Positions 1 through 7,639 of a stretch of DNA of 64,000 nt are shown here, piece after piece. The position numbers and the translations under genes are program-made. Each line of letters begins with the position of its first letter. Position 1 is the stretch's first letter. This DNA is from Bacteroidales bacterium (GTDB lineage: Bacteria > Bacteroidota > Bacteroidia > Bacteroidales > F082): the NCBI GenBank assembly GCA_023229135.1, contig JALNZT010000016.1, positions 18,258 to 82,257 on the forward strand, written 5' to 3'. The notes under the pieces were generated by a model, which was not told where the DNA came from, did not search any database, and saw only the letters and a program-made list of their open reading frames with translations.

Positions 1-229
1 CCACTTGCTTCCTGATCTCTTCCTCAAAAATATCATCTGAACCCATCACGTAACCACCGGTATCAATCACCGAAAAGCTTTTCCCGTTCCAGTCGCTCAC
101 ACCATAATGGCGGTCGCGGGTAACTCCACTGGTCTCTTCTACAATAGCCTGCCGCGCTTGCACCAACCTGTTAAACAAGGTCGATTTTCCCACATTGGGC
201 CTTCCTACAATTGCCACTATATTCGCCAT
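1..229 (-). CDS. der: GTPase Der (EngA), N-terminal part, cut by window edge
   Basis: This is the first 76 codons of Der, the tandem-G-domain GTPase that acts in 50S ribosome assembly; the rest lies beyond position 1. The protein begins MANIVAIVGRPNVGKSTLFN, so the Walker A/G1 loop GRPNVGKST sits at residues 9-17. A G2 segment (SGVTRDRHYG) and the G3 motif DTGG follow, as is usual for EngA-type G domains. The ATG is 23 bases downstream of the era stop on the same strand. The era-der neighbourhood is common in Bacteroidota, and the two are probably co-transcribed. Family assignment is firm; only the first G domain is visible. Confidence 0.95.
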   Translation of the reverse strand, partial: MANIVAIVGRPNVGKSTLFNRLVQARQAIVEETSGVTRDRHYGVSDWNGKSFSVIDTGGYVMGSDDIFEEEIRKQV

Positions 230-252
230 AAAACAATTATTTACTTTAGAAA

Positions 253-1134
253 TTAGGATTCGTAACCGAAACGCTTCAACATCGCATCATCGTTGCGCCA
301 GTCTTTATTCACTTTTACTGTTAGCTCGAGAAATACTTTCTTGCCCACAAAGGCTTCGATGTCTTCGCGTGCCATGGTGCCTGTTTTTTTGATGGCAGCA
401 CCTTGTTTTCCAATGATGATGGCCTTTTGCGAATCACGTGCAGCAAAAATAATAGCCTGAATGCGAATTAGTTTAGCACTTTCTTCGTAGGCATCAACAG
501 CTACCTCAACAGAATATGGGATTTCCTGTTTGTAATTGAGCAAAATCTTCTCCCGGATTATTTCAGTGATAAAAAAGCGCATCGACTTATCGGTAAGCTC
601 GTCTTTTGGAAAATAAGGAGGTGATTCAGGTAAATGCGTCAAAATTTGTTCCATCAGGTAAGGCACGTTATGTCCGAGAATAGCAGAAATTGGAAATACT
701 TTTGCTTTTGGCAGCGCCTCCGTCCACCATAAAACGGAAGCCTCCAATTTAGGCTGATCTGATAAATCAATTTTATTGATCAGCACAAAAACCGGTACCT
801 TACTATTTCGCAGCTTTTCAATGGTTGATGCATGCGGTACTTCTTCTGTTATATCAATCGCAAAAAGAATCAGGTCAGCGTCAATAAAGGCTGTTTGCAC
901 AAACTGATTCATTACTTCGTGCATTTTATAAGCGGGCTGATCGATAATGCCGGGCGTATCAGAAAACACGATTTGGTAGTTCTCGTCGTTTACAATTCCG
1001 AGAATACGGTGCCTGGTTGTTTGCGCTTTTGAAGTAATTATGGACAGCTTTTCACCTACCAACGCGTTCATCAATGTTGACTTGCCCACATTTGGATTAC
1101 CTAATATGTTGACATAGCCGGCTTTATGTTTCAT
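253..1134 (-). CDS. era: GTPase Era
   Basis: Era binds the 3' end of 16S rRNA during small-subunit maturation. The 293-residue product has the usual Era length. G1 is GNPNVGKS at residues 12-19, the TTR switch segment is near 39-41, DTPG is at 59-62 and NKID at 120-123. A C-terminal KH domain carries the IIGKQGAAIKK loop near residue 240, and the protein ends with the typical DWRNDDAMLKRFGY tail. The gene precedes der on the same strand with a 23-base gap, so a two-gene ribosome-biogenesis operon is likely. All key motifs look intact. Confidence 0.97.
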   Translation of the reverse strand: MKHKAGYVNILGNPNVGKSTLMNALVGEKLSIITSKAQTTRHRILGIVNDENYQIVFSDTPGIIDQPAYKMHEVMNQFVQTAFIDADLILFAIDITEEVPHASTIEKLRNSKVPVFVLINKIDLSDQPKLEASVLWWTEALPKAKVFPISAILGHNVPYLMEQILTHLPESPPYFPKDELTDKSMRFFITEIIREKILLNYKQEIPYSVEVAVDAYEESAKLIRIQAIIFAARDSQKAIIIGKQGAAIKKTGTMAREDIEAFVGKKVFLELTVKVNKDWRNDDAMLKRFGYES

Positions 1135-1157
1135 TTAAAAATATTTTGCTTAAAATG

Positions 1158-1189
1158 TTTGCTTTGCAAAGTAACAAAATATATCTTTG
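1158..1189 (+). promoter_or_regulatory. Bacteroidota-type promoter for the tRNA-fMet
   Basis: A TTTG at 1158-1161 is followed, after 20 bases, by TATCTTTG at 1182-1189. This matches the TTTG / TAnnTTTG arrangement known for the primary sigma factor of Bacteroides and Flavobacterium. Transcription would start near 1195, giving a leader of about 47 bases before the tRNA. The assignment rests on consensus match and position only. Confidence 0.65.
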
Positions 1190-1242
1190 CACTCCCATTT
1201 AGGTCAAGGATATAAGTTCTTCCGATTCAAAAATGGTCAAAT

Positions 1243-1314
1243 TGCGGGGTGGAGCAGAGGCAGCTCGTTGGGCTCATAACCCAAAGGTCGAAGGTTCGAA
1301 TCCTTCCCCCGCTA
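1243..1314 (+). tRNA. initiator tRNA-fMet (CAT)
   Basis: The sequence folds into a full cloverleaf. Acceptor pairs 2-71 to 7-66 are perfect, the D stem is GAGC/GCTC, the anticodon loop CTCATAA holds CAT at 1275-1277, and the T arm is GAAGG-TTCGAAT-CCTTC. Three initiator hallmarks are present: position 1 does not pair with 72 (here U and U, where E. coli has C and A), the D stem has A11:U24, and the anticodon stem ends in three G:C pairs (GGG/CCC). The discriminator is A at 1314. CCA is not encoded; the next bases are CTC. The tRNA stands alone between its own promoter and terminator. Confidence 0.96.
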
Positions 1315-1330
1315 CTCAGAAAAGCATTAA

Positions 1331-1361
1331 AAGCCAACATTTAGGTGTTGGCTTTTTTTGT
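1331..1361 (+). terminator. Rho-independent terminator after tRNA-fMet
   Basis: The inverted repeat AAAGCCAACA / TGTTGGCTTT, with a short TTTAGG loop, is followed by a run of seven T residues. It lies 17 bases after the tRNA and would end its transcript. Confidence 0.85.
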
Positions 1362-1552
1362 TTACTATTTTGAGGTCTTCTTCCTAGTGTTTATTCTCTC
1401 CCTCTTTTTTCTATGGCTATGCAAAAGAAAAACGCCTTGCCAATCAAAAAATCTTAAATTCTGCCTCATACGATTTTAATCATTATAAGGTCTAATTATT
1501 TTTCCTACCTTCGATGTGCTATATTGCGTGCAAAATCATAAAACAATAAACC

Positions 1553-2392
1553 ATGACGAAAGAAACAGCCATCAAGCTATTTGATCAAAAACAAGTTCGT
1601 GTTCATTGGGACGATGACAGAGAAAAGTGGTACTTTTCTATTGTAGATGTTGTTGCCGTTTTAGCAGAAAACGAGCGTCCTCGAAAATACTGGAATGACC
1701 TTAAGCGAAAATTATTTGAGGAAGGAAGTGAGTTGTCCGAAAAAATCGGACAACTGAAAATGCTATCCTCTGATGGAAAGCACTACAAAACAGATGTCGC
1801 TGATACAGAGCAACTTTTACGTCTTATTCAGTCCATTCCCTCGCCCAAAGCCGAACCTTTTAAACTTTGGCTGGCAAAAGTAGGATACGAGCGCATAGAA
1901 GAAACTGAAGATCCCGAACTGGCTTTTGAACGCGCCATGGAAACCTATCTCAAAAACGGCTATTCCAAAGAATGGATTAATCAGCGGCTGAAAAGCATTG
2001 AAGTCCGCAAAGAACTGACGGTTGAATGGGATACACGAGGAGTGAAAAAAGGGCTGGAATATGCCATCCTCACGGATGAAATCACCAAAGCCTGGGCAGG
2101 AATTTCCACTAAGCAATACAAACAACTCAAGCAGCTCAAAAAGGAAAACTTACGAGACAATATGACTAATCTCGAGCTGGTTTTAAATATGCTCGCCGAA
2201 GCCTCTACCAAAGAAATATCCAAAAAGAAAAAGCCACAAACATTTGATGACAATAAAAAAGTGGCTCAAGAAGGTGGGCATGTAGCGGGAGTTGCCAGAA
2301 AGGAGATAGAATCAAAAACAGGAGAAAGCGTTGTGACTCCGGATAGTTATCTCGCATTACAGGAAAAGAAATCACTTCCAAAGAAAAAATAG
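1553..2392 (+). CDS. Bro-N domain protein, DinD (DNA-damage-inducible protein D)-like
   Basis: The 279-residue product begins with a Bro-N domain: the segment VRVHWDDDREKWYFSIVDVV and the following WNDLKRKL are typical of the BRO/phage-antirepressor fold (about residues 15-115). The remainder is highly charged and helical, with a lysine-rich linker near residues 215-235 and a C-terminal VVTPDSYLALQEKK, as in DinD-like proteins annotated in many bacteria. The family includes E. coli DinD, which acts on RecA filaments, and phage antirepressors; which role applies here cannot be told from sequence. The gene stands alone next to a tRNA with no phage structural genes nearby, so it may be a remnant of an integrated element or a resident gene. 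The ATG start fits the domain boundary. Confidence 0.8.
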   Translation: MTKETAIKLFDQKQVRVHWDDDREKWYFSIVDVVAVLAENERPRKYWNDLKRKLFEEGSELSEKIGQLKMLSSDGKHYKTDVADTEQLLRLIQSIPSPKAEPFKLWLAKVGYERIEETEDPELAFERAMETYLKNGYSKEWINQRLKSIEVRKELTVEWDTRGVKKGLEYAILTDEITKAWAGISTKQYKQLKQLKKENLRDNMTNLELVLNMLAEASTKEISKKKKPQTFDDNKKVAQEGGHVAGVARKEIESKTGESVVTPDSYLALQEKKSLPKKK

Positions 2393-2501
2393 CGCCACTT
2401 CTTATTATTTGAAAACCCCAGCATTACAACTAACATACGAAGAAGCCAGCCTAAAGCTAATTGTAGTAAATTTGCCAGTAATTAGCCAACTGCTATACCA
2501 G

Positions 2502-3353
2502 ATGCCCACATTTACACCAAAAGATATTGCCGATTATTACGACCAAACGCTGCCGCACTACCGTTTTTGGTGGAAGATGAAGCAATCGAAAGCCATTCAC
2601 TATGGCATTTGGGACGATGAAACCTCAAATTTTCGGGAAGCTTTGCACAACACCAACCACCAAATGGCTGCATTCGTAGGCGTTGAACCAAATAGCCGGG
2701 TAATGGATGCCGGCTGCGGAGTAGGTGGAGCAGCTTTTTTTCTGGCCTCAACTTTTGATTGTAAGGTAGATGGAATAAGCCTGAGCAATCGCCAGGTGCA
2801 GCTGGCCAAAGGTTTATCTGAAAAGCTAAACTTGCAAAAACTCACCCATTTCCAGGTAGCCAACTACAACGAAACTCCTTTTGAAAATAACAGTTTCGAC
2901 CTGATTTGGGCCTGCGAAAGCTTGTGCTATGCCAATGATAAGGATACGTTTCTGGCCGAAGCACATCGCTTGCTAAAACCCGGCGGGAAAATTGTGCTGA
3001 GCGATTATTTTCTAACAGAAAAAGGCACAGCCGATGAGCAATTGCTGATGAAAAGCTGGGGCGAAACCTGGGCTATTTCGCAGTTTAACGAAATCACGGC
3101 TTTTAGAAAAGCACTACAAAGAAATGGTTTTACGCTGGTTGAGAATAAAGATTTTACTGCACAGATTTACCAATCATCACGCCGAATGTATTGGGCGTAT
3201 CTGATTGGTGCACTGCCTTCTATACTCTACAATCTCACCCACAACACCTCACGTTTTGCCAAGCACCATTATTTATCAGGCAAGTTTCAGTTTCTGGCCC
3301 TGAAAGAAAAACTCTGGGAATATCGGATTGTTGTAGTGCAGAAAGTCGGTTAA
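2502..3353 (+). CDS. SAM-dependent methyltransferase (tocopherol/sterol C-methyltransferase-like)
   Basis: The protein has the class I methyltransferase core. Motif I is VMDAGCGVGGAAFFLA, the GISLS segment follows as in the tocopherol and cyclopropane-synthase-like groups, the post-motif is SFDLIWACESLCYA, and LLKPGGKIVLSDYF is the motif III region. The C-terminus (RRMYWAYLIGALPSILYNL) is aromatic and could contact a lipid or quinone-like substrate; the substrate is not readable. The frame also has an upstream TTG at 2409, but the ATG at 2502 (MPTFTPKDIADYYD) sits 27 bases after a TAAATTTG box at 2467-2474 and begins exactly at the conserved domain, so I chose it (283 residues). The stop codon directly abuts the stop of the convergent murF-alr gene. 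Confidence 0.85.
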   Translation: MPTFTPKDIADYYDQTLPHYRFWWKMKQSKAIHYGIWDDETSNFREALHNTNHQMAAFVGVEPNSRVMDAGCGVGGAAFFLASTFDCKVDGISLSNRQVQLAKGLSEKLNLQKLTHFQVANYNETPFENNSFDLIWACESLCYANDKDTFLAEAHRLLKPGGKIVLSDYFLTEKGTADEQLLMKSWGETWAISQFNEITAFRKALQRNGFTLVENKDFTAQIYQSSRRMYWAYLIGALPSILYNLTHNTSRFAKHHYLSGKFQFLALKEKLWEYRIVVVQKVG

Positions 3354-5846
3354 CTATTCCTGAAAATAAACTCTTTTCACCCTGCGTGAGATACGTGTCA
3401 ATAATTCGTAAGGAATTGTTTGAGAAAGTTTTGCCAGCGCAGAAAGCTTAGGCGCATCATCAAATACAATCACGGTATCGCCTTCCGCCGCCTTAATTCC
3501 GTTGAGGTTTATCATGCACATATCCATGCAAACATCGCCAATAATCGGCGCTTTTTCTCCGTCAACCCACAGCTGTCCTTTCCCGTTGCTTAAAACGCGT
3601 GGCAAACCATCGGCGTAACCTACCGGAACAATGCCGATTGTAGTTGGCTCGCTAAGTAAAGTACTTCTGTTGTAACCAATACTTTCGCCGCTTTTAACCC
3701 TTTTTATCTGTGAGATAATTGATTTAAGCGAAAGTACGGTTTCCAATTTATCAGCTTCTTCGTGGGTTTGCGGCACACCATAAAGCCCAATTCCCAAACG
3801 TACCATATCAAATTGCGCTTGCGGAAAACGCATCACACCACCGGTATTAAGTATGTGACGCATAATCGGATACGAAATCACATTGGTAATTTTGAGGCTT
3901 AACTCATCAAATAAAGCAATCTGCCGGCGTGTAAAATCGTCATGTTCGGGTTTATCGCTGGCAGCGAGGTGTGAGAAAACAGACTTCACCATCAACATCG
4001 GATTTTGTTGAATTCTCACCAATAATTCCGCAATCTGATCAGGGCAGAAACCCAACCGATGCATGCCTGTATCCAGTTTTATATGAATCCTGACGGGTTT
4101 ATTGGGCGGCAAGGCGGTTTGGCGAATGGTTTCTTCGAGTAAATCCAGCGTCCTGAAGCTAAAAACTTCGGGTTCGAGCTGATGTTTTATCATCGCAGCG
4201 AAGCTGTTTTCTTCGGGACTCATCACCATGATTGGCAGGTTTATTCCAGCCTTGCGCAGCTCGACGCCCTCATCCGCGTAAGCAACAGCCAAGTAATCTA
4301 TTTGGTGAAACTGCAATACATTGGCCACCTCAAAACTACCACTTCCATAGCTGAACGCCTTGACCATCGCCATTAGTTTGGTAGATTTTTTGACTTTGGT
4401 GCGAAAGTAATTCAGGTTATGAATCAGGTGATTCAGGTTGATTTCAAGTACGGTTTCATGTGCTTTTTCCTGTAATTGATTGCTGATTTGTTCAAACTCA
4501 AAAACCCGGGCACCTTTCAGTAAAACAGTTTGATTACTGAGTGAGGCAAAAGAAAAATGAGTCAGAAAATCATCTGTCGACTGGAAGAAAATTTTCTCCA
4601 TCGAAAACCGATCTGCCTGACGGCTGATAGCCGGTCCAATACCAATCAGTCTGTCAATCTTTTTAGCTTCGACCATTTGAGCGATAAAGCTATACAAATC
4701 CAACTCATTACGTCCGCTTTGCAAAATATCAGAAAGGATCAGTGTTTTGCGCGGGTGCTGCTGCTGTTGGTTCATAAAATCCAACGCAATAGCCAGCGAA
4801 TTCACATCGGAGTTGTAGCTATCGTTGATAATGGTACAGTTGTTCACGCCTGCCTTCAGCTCCAGCCGCATCGCGATCGGCGCCAACAGTTCCATACGCT
4901 TGCTAATGGTAGCCTGACCCACGCCAAGCACCAGCATCATTGCCCAACAGTGTATGGCATTTTCGATAGAGGCCTCATCACAAAACGGAATAGTAATCGT
5001 GGCTTTATTAGTTTTATAAATCCCTTCGATAATACAATTTTTCACCGACTTTTTAATTTCGGTAATTTGTAAATCAGCAGGATTTTTCCTACTCCAACTA
5101 AAGGCCTGAATGCTTTGCAGCAATTCCGACTTGATGATTACCGATTGAATATCAGCATGATCTGCACAATACACGAGCGTGTTCACTTTGGTAAAAAGTT
5201 TTAACTTTTCACCGACTTTTTGATTTATCTGAATAAAATTCTCGCCATGTGCTTGCCCTATATTGGTGAATAATCCAATAGTAGGCTTGACAATCTGTTG
5301 CAGCTTTGCCATTTCTTCAGGCTCAGAAATACCAGCTTCAAAAATAGCAAGTTGGTGTTGTTCATCCATTTGCCAAACAGAAAGTGGCACTCCAATCTGC
5401 GAGTTATAGCTTTTCGGACTTCTGATAATGGTACGGTCCGGGCTTAATAATTGAAAAAGCCATTCTTTAACAATTGTTTTTCCGTTGCTTCCGGTGATAC
5501 CGATCACAGGAATATCAAACTGTTTGCGGTGATGGGCAGCAAGTTGCTGAAGCGCCGTTAAAGTATTGTCAACCAATATAAAAACGGCGTTCGCCATATC
5601 TTCTTTTAGAAAATTGGTATGGCTAACCATAAAGACGCGCAGCCCTTTAGCATACAGCTGCTGCATATAGTTGTGGCCGTCGTTGCGGTTGCTCAAGAGT
5701 GCGATAAACATACAGTTTTCAGCCGTTATAAACTGTCGACTGTCGATAATAATATCTCTAACTATACAATTATCACCTTTTTCCGAAAGCAATTTTCCGT
5801 TTACGATGTCAACCAACTCAGAAACAAGGTAGTTTTGGTGAATCAT
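3354..5846 (-). CDS. murF-alr: fused UDP-MurNAc-tripeptide:D-Ala-D-Ala ligase / alanine racemase
   Basis: This 830-residue fusion joins two steps of peptidoglycan precursor supply in the cytoplasm. Residues 1 to about 455 are MurF, with the ATP loop GITGSNGKT (GSNGKT at 119-124) and the Mur-ligase signature HGENF further on. From about 460 to the end is a fold-type III alanine racemase. It has the PLP lysine K496 in MVKAFSYGSG, the HIKLDTGMHRLGF segment, and the base tyrosine Y725 in SIGYNR. The racemase makes D-Ala; MurF adds D-Ala-D-Ala to the UDP-MurNAc tripeptide. The same fusion is known in Bacteroidota. pdxA lies 9 bases upstream on the same strand, so a pdxA-murF-alr operon is likely; the pairing is suggestive because alanine racemase needs PLP. 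Confidence 0.95.
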   Translation of the reverse strand: MIHQNYLVSELVDIVNGKLLSEKGDNCIVRDIIIDSRQFITAENCMFIALLSNRNDGHNYMQQLYAKGLRVFMVSHTNFLKEDMANAVFILVDNTLTALQQLAAHHRKQFDIPVIGITGSNGKTIVKEWLFQLLSPDRTIIRSPKSYNSQIGVPLSVWQMDEQHQLAIFEAGISEPEEMAKLQQIVKPTIGLFTNIGQAHGENFIQINQKVGEKLKLFTKVNTLVYCADHADIQSVIIKSELLQSIQAFSWSRKNPADLQITEIKKSVKNCIIEGIYKTNKATITIPFCDEASIENAIHCWAMMLVLGVGQATISKRMELLAPIAMRLELKAGVNNCTIINDSYNSDVNSLAIALDFMNQQQQHPRKTLILSDILQSGRNELDLYSFIAQMVEAKKIDRLIGIGPAISRQADRFSMEKIFFQSTDDFLTHFSFASLSNQTVLLKGARVFEFEQISNQLQEKAHETVLEINLNHLIHNLNYFRTKVKKSTKLMAMVKAFSYGSGSFEVANVLQFHQIDYLAVAYADEGVELRKAGINLPIMVMSPEENSFAAMIKHQLEPEVFSFRTLDLLEETIRQTALPPNKPVRIHIKLDTGMHRLGFCPDQIAELLVRIQQNPMLMVKSVFSHLAASDKPEHDDFTRRQIALFDELSLKITNVISYPIMRHILNTGGVMRFPQAQFDMVRLGIGLYGVPQTHEEADKLETVLSLKSIISQIKRVKSGESIGYNRSTLLSEPTTIGIVPVGYADGLPRVLSNGKGQLWVDGEKAPIIGDVCMDMCMINLNGIKAAEGDTVIVFDDAPKLSALAKLSQTIPYELLTRISRRVKRVYFQE

Positions 5847-5855
5847 ACAAACACC

Positions 5856-6932
5856 TTAGGTTTTATTGTTTTGAAATGAAGGTAAAGAATCAGCTGTATT
5901 TTCAGCAAATTCAGTCCTGTTGCGAAACACATCCAGCGCCAGATACAAAGCTTCTCTGAAAGAATCTTCGGAAGCAATATTTTGGCCCGCAATTTCAAAA
6001 GCCGTACCATGCGCCGGGGAGGTTCTCACGATTGGTAGTCCTGCGGTGAAGTTTACACCGCCTTCAAAAGCAATACTTTTAAAAGGCGCAAGTGCTTGAT
6101 CGTGATACATTCCCATCACGCCATCATATTTCTTCCAGGCACCTGAACCAAAAAATCCATCAGCCGGAAAAGGACCAAAAACAAGGATTTTATTTTGCCT
6201 GAGCTTTTCCAATGCAGGCATTATGACCGTTTTTTCTTCACTGCCCAGCAAGCCTCCATCGCCGGCATGTGGATTCAATCCCAGCACAGCGATTTTTGGT
6301 TTCGCAATGCCAAAATCACGGATAAGGCTTTGGTTGAGAAGTTTGATTTTAGTGTTAATTAACCCTTCCGTAATCTTGCCCGGCACCTCTTTTAACGGAA
6401 TATGACCGGTAAGTGTTCCTACACGCAAGTCATTCCAAACCATCAACATAAGTGGTTCTTGTTTATCAAATTGTGAGCTCAGATATTCGGTATGACCGGG
6501 GAAGCTAAAAACATCGGATTGGATATTTTGTTTGTTGATAGGTAAGGTTACCAGTGCATGAATTTTGCCTTTTTTGAAGTCAGACATGGCCATTTCGATC
6601 GCTTCAAAGGCTGCTTCTCCGGCAATTGAAGTGGACTGTCCAACATCAATTTTCAAATCATTTTCAGTACAGTTTATGATATTGATCCTTTTGGGATGCG
6701 CCTGATCGGCATCTTTTATCAGATTGAACTGTATGTCGTTATAATTCAGGTATTTCTTATAATAAGAAGCTACTTTTGAATGACCATAGATAACCGGTGT
6801 AAACAAGTCGAGCAGTCGCAAATCGGTGAAAGTTTTCAATAATACTTCATAGCTGATGCCATTGATATCGCCGTGCGAAATACCCAAAATGATGCGATCT
6901 GTGTTGGATTTATTTTTTATAAGAACTGCCAT
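5856..6932 (-). CDS. pdxA: 4-hydroxythreonine-4-phosphate dehydrogenase PdxA
   Basis: PdxA oxidises 4-phosphohydroxy-L-threonine in the DXP-dependent pyridoxal phosphate pathway. The 358-residue protein has the family features: an N-terminal GISHGDINGISYEV, the metal-site segment FPGHTEYL, GLNPHAGDGGLLG, the MYHDQALAPFK motif whose histidine binds the divalent metal, and TSPAHGTAFEIAG near the C-terminus. It is a little longer than E. coli PdxA because of a charged N-terminal extension (MAVLIKNKSNTDR). It is 9 bases upstream of murF-alr on the same strand. Its product PLP is the cofactor of the racemase half of that fusion. Confidence 0.96.
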   Translation of the reverse strand: MAVLIKNKSNTDRIILGISHGDINGISYEVLLKTFTDLRLLDLFTPVIYGHSKVASYYKKYLNYNDIQFNLIKDADQAHPKRINIINCTENDLKIDVGQSTSIAGEAAFEAIEMAMSDFKKGKIHALVTLPINKQNIQSDVFSFPGHTEYLSSQFDKQEPLMLMVWNDLRVGTLTGHIPLKEVPGKITEGLINTKIKLLNQSLIRDFGIAKPKIAVLGLNPHAGDGGLLGSEEKTVIMPALEKLRQNKILVFGPFPADGFFGSGAWKKYDGVMGMYHDQALAPFKSIAFEGGVNFTAGLPIVRTSPAHGTAFEIAGQNIASEDSFREALYLALDVFRNRTEFAENTADSLPSFQNNKT

Positions 6933-7007
6933 AATATCCTCTATTTTAATCGCAAAGTTAGTGTTTTAAGCCAATCCGAAATTATCTGCTTTTTGGATCA
7001 AGCTAAA

Positions 7008-7118
7008 CTATAGTTTAACCCTAAAACTCACTGCTGCTCCGCCGCCTGGCGCCAGTTTCAGCTTGAGGGTTTCTCGTTTGCTAAACGACTTATTTACAAC
7101 TTGATAAGTGTTTGGGTT
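7008..7118 (-). pseudogene. C-terminal remnant of a GH97 alpha-glucosidase
   Basis: Thirty-seven codons, ending in TAG, read NPNTYQVVNKSFSKRETLKL and then KLAPGGGAAVSFRVKL. They match the last residues of the intact GH97 protein at 7640-9775 (NPTAYIIVNKEVEKGETLKL, then KLAAGGGAAVSFMLVE) at about 23 of 36 positions. The DNA is also alike (CTCAAGCTGAAACTGGC). Nothing upstream in the frame resembles GH97, so this is the tail of a second, deleted GH97 gene. The good conservation of the tail suggests fairly recent loss. Confidence 0.8.
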
Positions 7119-7239
7119 CGTCCAACATTCTTTTCTTTATTGGCAAGTCGTGTCTCAAATCTTGCTTTTATTCCTCCACAAAATCTTTCGTCATGGCGAT
7201 GAGCTGATGTGTATAATCCGACAAAAAATGAGGTGTATT

Positions 7240-7425
7240 TTAGAGTCCTTCTCTGTATTGTAAATTTTTCAGTGAATAACGCAAGCACAAACCTGGCTGG
7301 TATTTCTGCTGAAACGCATTCATGCTGCGGCTTTTAACATTTTCATCACTTTTAACTTCAACCGGAATTATTTCATTTTCATATTGTAAAATAAAATCCT
7401 GTTCGGCACTAGATAAACCTTCTTT
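7240..7425 (-). pseudogene. C-terminal remnant of a DUF4143/AAA-type ATPase
   Basis: A 62-codon open stretch reads SSAEQDFILQYENEIIPVEV, then KSDENVKSRSMNAFQQKYQP and GLCLRYSLKNLQYREGL before a TAA. The pattern D-F-(x)n-E-V-K followed by a lysine-rich helix and a YQP.L..RYS strand is that of the C-terminal PD-(D/E)XK-like half of the large AAA ATPase/DUF4143 family. There is an in-frame TGA directly upstream and no ATPase domain, so only the tail survives. It sits between the GH97 remnant and the intact GH97 gene. Confidence 0.65.
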
Positions 7426-7434
7426 TCACAAATT

Positions 7435-7474
7435 AAGTGGGTATTTTATGAAAATAATCACAAAACACCCACTT
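7435..7474. repeat. 13-bp inverted repeat, possible bidirectional hairpin
   Basis: AAGTGGGTATTTT at 7435-7447 faces AAAACACCCACTT at 7462-7474 with one mismatch and a 14-base loop. It lies immediately next to the truncated DUF4143 tail, where a deletion end is expected. It could be a terminator-like hairpin or the footprint of a lost element. No T tract follows on either strand. Confidence 0.5.
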
Positions 7475-7639
7475 ATTATTGGCTTACTCTAAGAAAACAC
7501 TAAGCTGCATTAAACTAAACGTTTGAATAATGCAGGCTAAAAAACAGTTTCGATTAAATACATCACAATACAATCTTTGCCTTGCAGGGAATAACCTGAA
7601 AAAGATGCTGACAAAGACACAACAAATCAATCCCGAACG

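Noticed and set aside
1331..1361. Attachment site next to tRNA-fMet
   Set aside because: The sequence is explained by a terminator hairpin, and I found no repeat of the tRNA 3' end downstream.
2409..2501. TTG start for the methyltransferase
   Set aside because: The 31 added residues are not part of the fold, and a TAAATTTG box lies within them.
7094..7288. 64-codon minus-strand frame starting MLALFTEKF
   Set aside because: It is a shifted frame across the DUF4143 remnant and the GH97 remnant, not a gene.
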